Source: Sambucus nigra
Lineage: Eukaryota; Streptophyta; Magnoliopsida; Dipsacales; Adoxaceae
Direction of reading: 5' to 3'
NCBI GenBank assembly: GCA_949130495.1
Contig: OX422211.1
Span: 337,719,504 to 337,783,503, forward strand
DNA length: 64,000 nt
This document shows positions 57,367 through 64,000 of the stretch, in pieces. Numbering within the stretch: the stretch's first letter is position 1; each line of letters starts with the position of its first letter. Under the pieces are notes generated by a model. It saw only the letters and a list, made by a program, of their open reading frames with translations, was not told the DNA's origin and did not search any database. A program made the position numbers and the translations under genes.

Positions 57367-59868
57367 TTGATCCTTAGTTTAGATTGTCTAAGTTGTTTAT
57401 CTGTTTGTGATTTTAAGTCCAAGTGTAGTGTCGTATACCTTATGCTCAGACCCTTGTACCAACTCATAGAAGAGTTCTCTTCCCTTCATGAGAAAACTTT
57501 TGAAAAAATTAGGCAGATAGAGATAGCCCAAGAGGAAGCTCGTAGGGCTGAGGCCTTCTCTCTCAGACCCATATTTCCTCCACCTTTGAAGGTTATCTAC
57601 CCTGAGCCATCTGAGCCTGTTGAGCCAGCTGAGGTTCATGTGATCCCAACACCAATGTCTGAGTCTGAGTCATCTTCCCCAGACCCCATGTCTGTAGACT
57701 CTTTCTAAGAGGCTATGGATTACTCTATCAGGGAAGATGAGGTCCCTAAGTAGGCCGAGGTTTAAAGTCATGCCTAGTCTCACTAGGGTGCTAGCACCTC
57801 ACAACCTTCTTCTGATGTTGAAATTATAGGGCCAAGTGTGGCCATTCCCCCACCCATTGATGCAATTCCTCTGACGGCTGCTACCTCTACTGAGTTTCCT
57901 AAGAGGTTTCCTGGTAGCGTCCCTGCACATGCTCAGGTCGACGTTGCCGGGGATGATGAGGATGGTCAGGGGAGTGATATTGATACATCTGAGGTGGCCG
58001 AGATTGATAGCTCCGTCAGCAAGTAAGACCTTCTAGCTTTTAGGCACCTCTATTGGATAAAATCTTCCATTAACCTTAGGAGACCTCTGAGGGGAGAGAG
58101 GGTCTTTTACGGCCGATATGGAGAGATCTACATCTATGAGCAGATGTTCAAGTTGGGCTTCCATCTTCCTATCCACCCTTTCATCAGAGCCATATTATCC
58201 CATATAAATCTAGCCACTTCACAATTATCTCCTAACGCCTGGAGGGTTATGATTGGGGCCATCATCCTTTGGAGGGCTGTCCACCACTCAGACCTTCCAG
58301 TTTTGGTATTCACAGGTTGTTACATCCATTCCTCTACTAAAAACCACCCTTGCTATTACCACTTCTTAGCTAGGAAGTCAGAGAAGAAAATGTTGTTGGT
58401 TACCTAAAATTCAAACCATAATTGGAAACCTCGATATTTCTTTATCTCTGGGGTATGGGAATTTGGTCCTAATGAGGCTGCTGAATTGTCAGCTCCAAGG
58501 ACCCCTCTGAAATGGGGGAAGGTCTCACTTGCTGCTAAAGCTGACCCTGGGCTTAGCCAGGATAATCTTCAAAAAGTTGAGGATCTTCACGATCAGGGGA
58601 GCGTGGTCTTCTAGTAAAATATGAACATCTGATAACCCCCTACTACCTATCTCAGACAGGCCTGGGGGTGGTTATTTGATAGAGCTTCGTAAGTCTTATT
58701 TTTCATAAGTGGTACCTTTTAATTTTTATATTTCCGTCTTACTAACTTAGATATGTCTTTTCCAGAGCGCCCTGAAGGTGTATCGGACGACCTCTGGGAA
58801 ATGTCTGCTCCCAGTCTTGTAAGGTTGATGAATAAGAAGGTTGGAAAAAATGTGTCGCCGACTACAACCCAGAAGAATGTTGGCACATCTAAGGTCGATG
58901 TTACTAAGAAGACGAAGACTACAACAGACTCGGAGCATCAGAAGTCTGGCAAAACACAGAGAGGGGATCGTGCCATTCCCATCTTTACAGACGAGGACCT
59001 AGTTGCTCGTCTTTCTCAGTTAAAGATCACCGACAGTCTCATTGGTCATAGTCTAAAGGCCACTGATGCTATCGTCTCTATAATGACTGAAGAGGATAAG
59101 CATTTCTTACGCTCTTTGGACGTCCCATTGTTGGACGAGTATACCCTCCACAAATTAATCCAGGTATTAAGTTTTGATCATTTCCTTTCCTCAAGTGTAA
59201 CCTTGGACTTTTTACGTATTATAGCTCATGTTCTTATACATCTAATCTTCTTCTGCAGGGTATATTGTCCATGTACCATTTTTTTAATTGGACCCTGAAG
59301 AAAATACCCCTTATAAAGAAGGGTCAAGAGGCTAAGAGGGTCCAAGCCTCTTTGAACGCAGAGGTTGAACGTCTGAAGGAAGATCTGAAGGAGGTTGACA
59401 AGTTGAAGGAAGTTGTTCTACATAGAGATAGGGACATATCCAAGCTTAGGAAGGGCCATGATTTAGCTCTGAAGGCTAAAGATGATGCTCTGCAGGCTAA
59501 GGTGGATGCTGAAGTTAAGGCTGCTTTAGAGGACGCTTTAGAGAAGATCATCGAAGACTATAAAGTCTTTTATGAATATGTTAGCTTTGGCTTTGAATAC
59601 CTTGAAAGAGGTATCAAAACAACTAGAAAATGGGTATCTTCTAAGGAAAAAGAGTCAGGGAGTCTGACTGCCTCAAATTTTGAAGGTCTAGGCTTTGGTG
59701 AACCCCTGGTTTGCTCAAGCCTTGTAAGAGGTTGAAGAGGACGATGATGCACCTGCTGATACTGCTCCCCTGGAAGCCACTGAGACTGAAGATGTTAATA
59801 CAGAGGATGATGGGGTTGAGGTGACCAACGTCGAATACGAAGACACAACTGCAGCTGTAGAGACTTAG
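57367..59868 (+). pseudogene. Antisense ORF of a Tat element (PF04195-like gypsy-type transposon protein), broken
   Basis: A protein of unknown role carried antisense, between pol and the 3' LTR, by Tat/Grande-like elements. Exon 1 (about 57367-58688) is one frame with several stops (57706, 57751, 58024, 58405 and others). It contains the domain core G-F-H-L-P-I-H-P-F...L-S-P-N-A-W-R (58150-58245), then Y-Y-H-F-L-A-R-K and W-K-P-R-Y-F-F-I-S. Exon 2 (from about 58751-58753 to 59163) is open and ends at CAG|GTATTA. A clean 95 bp intron follows (59164-59258, ending TTCTGCAG). Exon 3 continues in phase with a charged coiled-coil rich in K-E-D-L/A-K-D-D-A, a frameshift near 59700 and an acidic C-terminus stopping at 59866-59868. 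The first intron's borders are uncertain. Confidence 0.65.
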
Positions 59869-60050
59869 GCCTGGCCTTGTGAAGCTTTTGTTATAATTTT
59901 TTTGTACCCCTTAGATTTTTTGCATTCTGATGGCATCTTAATACTTCTAATTTGTAACTTTTGAATGTTCAATGATAATCATTAATCCCATCTTCTTCAG
60001 ATTATATTATTTCTTTCAATGTTATGCTTGAATGCCTTGCCTCTTGAATG
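59869..60050. other. 3' flank of the antisense ORF
   Basis: A T-rich, non-coding stretch between the stop of the antisense ORF and the minisatellite. TTGTACCCCTTAGATTTTTT and AATGATAATCATTAAT could belong to its 3'-UTR. Confidence 0.4.
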
Positions 60051-60056
60051 TTTCTT

Positions 60057-60365
60057 AAGGTCTGAGACTACCCTCTTATGATGTCTACCTCATAACCTTC
60101 ACCAAATTAATGGTTTAAGGTCTGAGGTCACCATAATATGATGTTTCACCTCATAATTTTCACCAAATTATGATGTTTAAGGTCTGAGGTCACCATAATA
60201 TGATGTTTTACCTCTTAATTTTCACCAAATTATGATGTTTAAGGTCTGAGGTCACCATAATTTGATGTTTCACCTCATAATTTTCACCAAATTAATGATA
60301 TTTAAGGTCTGAGGTCACCATAATATGATGTTTCACCTCATAATTTCTCCAAATTAATGATGTTT
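60057..60365. repeat. 61-63 bp tandem repeat, 5 units
   Basis: AAGGTCTGAGGTCACCATAA-type units begin near 60057, 60117, 60179, 60241 and 60303. Each contains GAGGTCACC...TTTCACCTC, an imperfect inverted repeat. The array lies between the pol stop of the minus-strand Tat element and its antisense ORF, a position comparable to the 67 bp array of the intact Tat element. Confidence 0.9.
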
Positions 60366-60457
60366 AAGGATATAATAAAAGTATCATCACAACATTGCTC
60401 TTTTCATTAATATCCTCTTTATAAAATGATACATGTATTACAAAAATAACAGTAACA

Positions 60458-63400
60458 TCATATGTAATATTTTTTCAAGTGGTTCGCATTCTAAGGATTG
60501 GAGAAATGTTCCCCTTCGATCTTTTCTAGCCGGTAGGTACCAGGCGTAACCTCATCATCTACTATGTAAGGACCATGCCAGTTTGAGTGGAGTTTATTGC
60601 CTTCTACTATGTCTTCTTTAGGACTAGGTCTCCCACAGCTATAGGCCTTGATTTCACCCTTTGGTTATAGAACCTCGCATTTCTCTGATTATAGGCAGCC
60701 TATCTAATCTTCGCATCTTCTCTTCTGTTTTTAACTAAATCCAAATCAAGTCTTATCTCCTTTCCATTCCTCTGAGGGTCATAAGTATGGACTCTATGAG
60801 TGGTAAGTCCTACTTCTGTAGGGATGATAACTTCTGAACCGTGTGCTAGCACAAAAGGAGTCTCTCCCATTGGTGTCCTTGCTGTCGTCTTGTAGGACCA
60901 TAACACAGAGTGTACCTCCTCTGTCCATCTCCCTTTGGCCTCTTCTAACCTCTTCTTTATCCCATCAAGAATTATTCGGTTCGTGACCTCAGTCTTCCCA
61001 TTTTCCTGGGGTCGGCCAGGAGAGGAGAAGAACTGCTTGATCCCCACTTTTTCACAGTATCTTTCTAAGGAAGCATTCTTGCATTGGGTTCTGTTGTTTG
61101 AGATGAGGGTATTTGGAAGACCATACCTGCATATGATGTTCTTTTAGATGAACTGGAAGGTCTTCTGTTCTGTAATCGTGATCATCGGCTCAGCTTCTAC
61201 CCACTTAGAGAAGTAATCAATGGCCACCGCTAAGAATCAATAGTTATTTGCATCCCTTGGCAAGGGTCCTACCAGGTCGATACCCCATACTGAAAATATC
61301 CAGGGTGAGCTGATTGATGTCATAGGTTGATGGGGTTGATGGGGGATGTTGGAGAATATCTGGCACTTATCATATTTCTTCACGTATGCCGCTGCATCTT
61401 TGGCTAAGGTCGGCCACCAGTACCCCTGAGTGATTATCCTCTTAGCTAAAGGTCTTCCTCCTATGTGACTGGAGCAAGAGACCTCATGTACATCTTGTAA
61501 GATGTGTGCAACCTCTAAAGGGTGGACACATATGAGGAAATGTAGTAGGAACCCCTTTTTATACTAAACATCTCCTACAATTGAGAACTTGGCAGCCCCG
61601 AACCTTAGCTTTCTCCTTTCTAACTTTGATTTTGGCAACTCTCCATGTTTAATGTATTTGATAAGAGGGTCCATCCATGAGGCTCCCATATTCAAGTTGA
61701 GTCAACCTCTTCTTCTTCAATGGTTGGCCTGAGCAAAATCTCAATTGGTATCGTTCTTCTTATGTCTATCCTCTTTGATGAGGCCAACCTCGCGAGTGCA
61801 TCGACTCGACTATTGTCTTGTCGGGGTATCCTCTTCATCTTCACTTCCTTGAAACTTTATAGCATCATTCTCACCCTCTTCAGGTATTTGGCCATCCTTT
61901 CATATTTAGACTCATACACCCCCGGGATTTGGTTGACAACTAACCTTGAGCCACTATGGACCATGAGTAGGCCAACACTAAGGGATTTTGTCAAGGAGAG
62001 ATCTGCTATCAATGCCTCATACTCCAACTCATTATTCTAAGCCTTGAAGTTGAACCTTAACGCATATTCAATATCGGTACCATCTAATGTTGACATTATC
62101 AGCCCCGCTCCGCATCCTCTTTCACAAGATGACCAATCAACGTAGAGGTCCCAAACATCTTCATTTGAAGAGAAGTTCCCCTCTGACAGGGTCCCTTGCT
62201 TAAAGAGGTACATGTCTTCCTCATTCTCAACTACACTTTTTTCGGACCTACTTGACCCAACCTCGTCTGAATCTTAGAAGACGTTTCTATTTGGTTCATC
62301 AGCAATCCTCAGAATAATTTCAATTTTAACATCTTCCCAGGTAAACTCTGCTACAAAGTCTTCAAGTGCCTTCCCTTTGATGGAAACACCGGGATGATAA
62401 ATAATGTTATATTCCTCCAACTCGATGGCCCAGGTCATCAACCTTCCTGAATTCTCAGGCTTATGGAGGACCTGTCTGAGTGGGGAATCAGTGAGGACAA
62501 CCGTAGAGTGGGCTTGGAAGTATGGCTTCATCTTCCTAGAAGCGTGTATCGGAGCATAAGCTAATTTTTCCATTCAAGGGTACTTCTATTCAGACCCTTG
62601 AAGAGCTTTAATGTTGAAGTATACTGGCCTCTGCACTCCATCATCTTCTCTTACTATGGCTGCACTAATGGTTGATTATGAAATAACTAGATATACATAC
62701 AACCTTTCCTCCAGAATGGGCAGAGACAGAAGAAGAGGGGATCCGAGGTAGGATTTAAGATCCTTAAAAGACTTCTCGCATTCCTCATCCCATTCGAAGG
62801 CCTTTTTAAGAACTTTGAAAAAAGGAAGACACTTGTCTATAGCTCTTGAGACGAACCTATTCAATGCAGCAACTCTTCCAGTTAACCTCTGAACTTCTTT
62901 GATGGTTATAGGTGACTTTATTTCCAGTAGGGCCTTGATCTTCTCAGGGTTAGCCTCTATCCCCCTCTGACTGATGATGAATCCCAAAAATTTTCCTGCT
63001 CCTACCCCGAAGACACACTTGGCTGGGTTGAGCTTCATCATGTATCTATCCATGGTGTTAAAAGGTTTTTCATGGTCGACCACGTGAATGTCGTCCTTCA
63101 GGCTCTTCGTCAGTATATCGTCCATATACACTTCCATGGACTTTCCTATTTGATCCTAAAATATCTTATTTATGAGACATTGGTAAGTATTCCCTGCATT
63201 CTTCAGTCCGAAGGGAATGACCTTGTAGCAATAGGTCCCCTTTTCTGTGATGAAGGCTATCTTCTCAGAGTCTTCCAAGATCATAAAGATCTGGTTATAC
63301 CCGGAATAAGCATCCATGAAGCTCATGTCCGCTGTGGCATCCACCATCTAATCAATATGAGGCAGGGGAAATTAACTTTTGGACAAGACTTGTTCAAATC

Positions 63401-64000
63401 AGTGAAGTCTATGCACATCCTCCATTTCGCATTTGCCTTTGACACTATGACTGCGTTGGATAACCACTCGAGGTATATGACCTCCCTGATGAACTTGGAT
63501 TCTTGAAGCTTTCTTACCTCTTCTCTGATGATGTCATATTTCTCTCTTGAGTATACTCTCCTCATTTACTTGGTGGGCTTAGCGTCTTCCATAACATTGA
63601 GTTTGTGGCATATGAACTTACGATCAATACCTGGCATGTCTGCGTGGCTCCAGGAAAAAATGCTTTGTCTCTTCCTCAAAAACTTCACCATCTCTTCCTT
63701 GATCTCAGGTCTTAGGGCTTTACCGATTTGGACATCTTTTTCCAGCTCGTTCTCATTAAAGATGATGGATTCTACCTCTTCTATGACCTCTCCCTTCTTG
63801 AGCTTTGTCTTATCTCTAGGATCAAGGGTGTCAATGTTGTAAATGGTTGTTGCCTTCTTATGAGCCTCTCTCTCTTCTACAGAGTTGAATTAGCATTCAC
63901 GCACCGATGTTTGGTCACCTTGCACTTCCCCTACCCCATAGGGAGTCAGGAATTTTAGCATTTGGTCGATTGTTGAAGGCACGACCTCAAATTCCTTGAG
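60458..64000 (-). pseudogene. Pol of decayed Tat-lineage element (RT, RNase H, aRNase H, integrase)
   Basis: Reading leftward from the window edge: protease-RT junction and RT start (63323-63565, W-R-M-C-I-D-F-T-D-L-N-K); F-M-D-A-Y-S-G-Y-N-Q near 63305; Y-M-D-D catalytic motif near 63120; R-F-V-S-R-A near 62850; RNase H (62274-62573, P-L-R-Q-V-L-H-K-P-E); archaeal-type RNase H remnants 61720-62160; integrase zinc-finger region about 61380-61500; and the core end E-V-T-N-R with G-E-T-P-F near 60700-61047. A C-terminal G-D-L-V-L-K-K and H-L-K-K-Y-Y end at the TGA at 60458-60460. Internal stops separate most pieces, so it is non-functional. Confidence 0.85.

Larger units (their letters stand above)
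57367..64000 (-). mobile_element. Decayed Tat-lineage Ty3/gypsy element, cut by window end
   Basis: Minus-strand pol fragments (60458-64000), a minisatellite (60057-60365) and an antisense ORF (57367-59868) together give the Tat/Grande layout. The gag part and 5' LTR lie beyond 64000. No 3' LTR or polypurine tract is recognisable to the left, where the element meets the plus-strand LTR. Its pol resembles that of the intact element at 28266-34202 but is clearly a different family, with different linkers and numerous stops. Confidence 0.75.

Overview
The window looks like nuclear DNA of a flowering plant, probably a eudicot: very AT-rich, with no operons and no intact host gene. Almost everything recognisable is a transposable element or the remains of one. 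The families (L1-type LINEs with DUF4283/zf-RVT proteins, a Tat-lineage Ty3/gypsy element with two RNase H domains, Helitrons ending in CTAG, CACTA, hAT, Mutator and Stowaway elements) are typical of plants. The species cannot be named from the sequence.

Layout. 1-95: end of a CACTA transposon. 545-2738: an inverted pair of related, unrecognised coding segments. 2843-3587: broken intronless copy of an RCD1/CNOT9 (CCR4-NOT subunit) gene. 4331-10155: a LINE with a target-site duplication, many in-frame stops and an ATGA overlap of ORF1 and ORF2, sitting between two copies of a ~180 bp repeat. ~10860-15254: a second, older LINE. 15.3-21.6 kb: unassigned DNA with a foldback MITE, dispersed repeats and a possible SINE. 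21598-24904: Helitron copy 1. 25574-25765: Stowaway MITE. 26121-34884: complete, very young Tat-type LTR retrotransposon on the minus strand (619 bp LTRs differing at one base, 5 bp target duplication, uninterrupted polyprotein). 36.3-37.3 kb: decayed transposon-associated protein. 37851-43366: a cluster of MITEs and foldback elements, several with clear target-site duplications, two of them embedded in (TA)n microsatellites. 44453-47948: Helitron copy 2, carrying a nested MITE absent from copy 1. 48331-55479: a very long minus-strand LTR-like segment built on a tandem array of ~1.72 kb units, ending at a polypurine tract and the C-terminal remnant of a chromovirus polyprotein. 55876-~57280: a related LTR in the opposite orientation. 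57367-64000: a decayed Tat-lineage element on the minus strand with an antisense, intron-containing ORF downstream of pol; it runs off the window.

The youngest autonomous-looking unit is the 26-35 kb retrotransposon, whose single polyprotein supplies gag, protease, reverse transcriptase, RNase H, a second RNase H and integrase. The two Helitrons are non-autonomous siblings that share a 31-codon exon ending at a splice donor. The window therefore records nested waves of transposition rather than a gene neighbourhood. I found no clear sign of an entirely new biological system. The most unusual structures are the tandemly expanded LTR, the exon-bearing Helitron pair, the (TA)n-embedded foldback elements, and a dispersed CCAACC/GGTTGG palindrome motif inside the Tat element.
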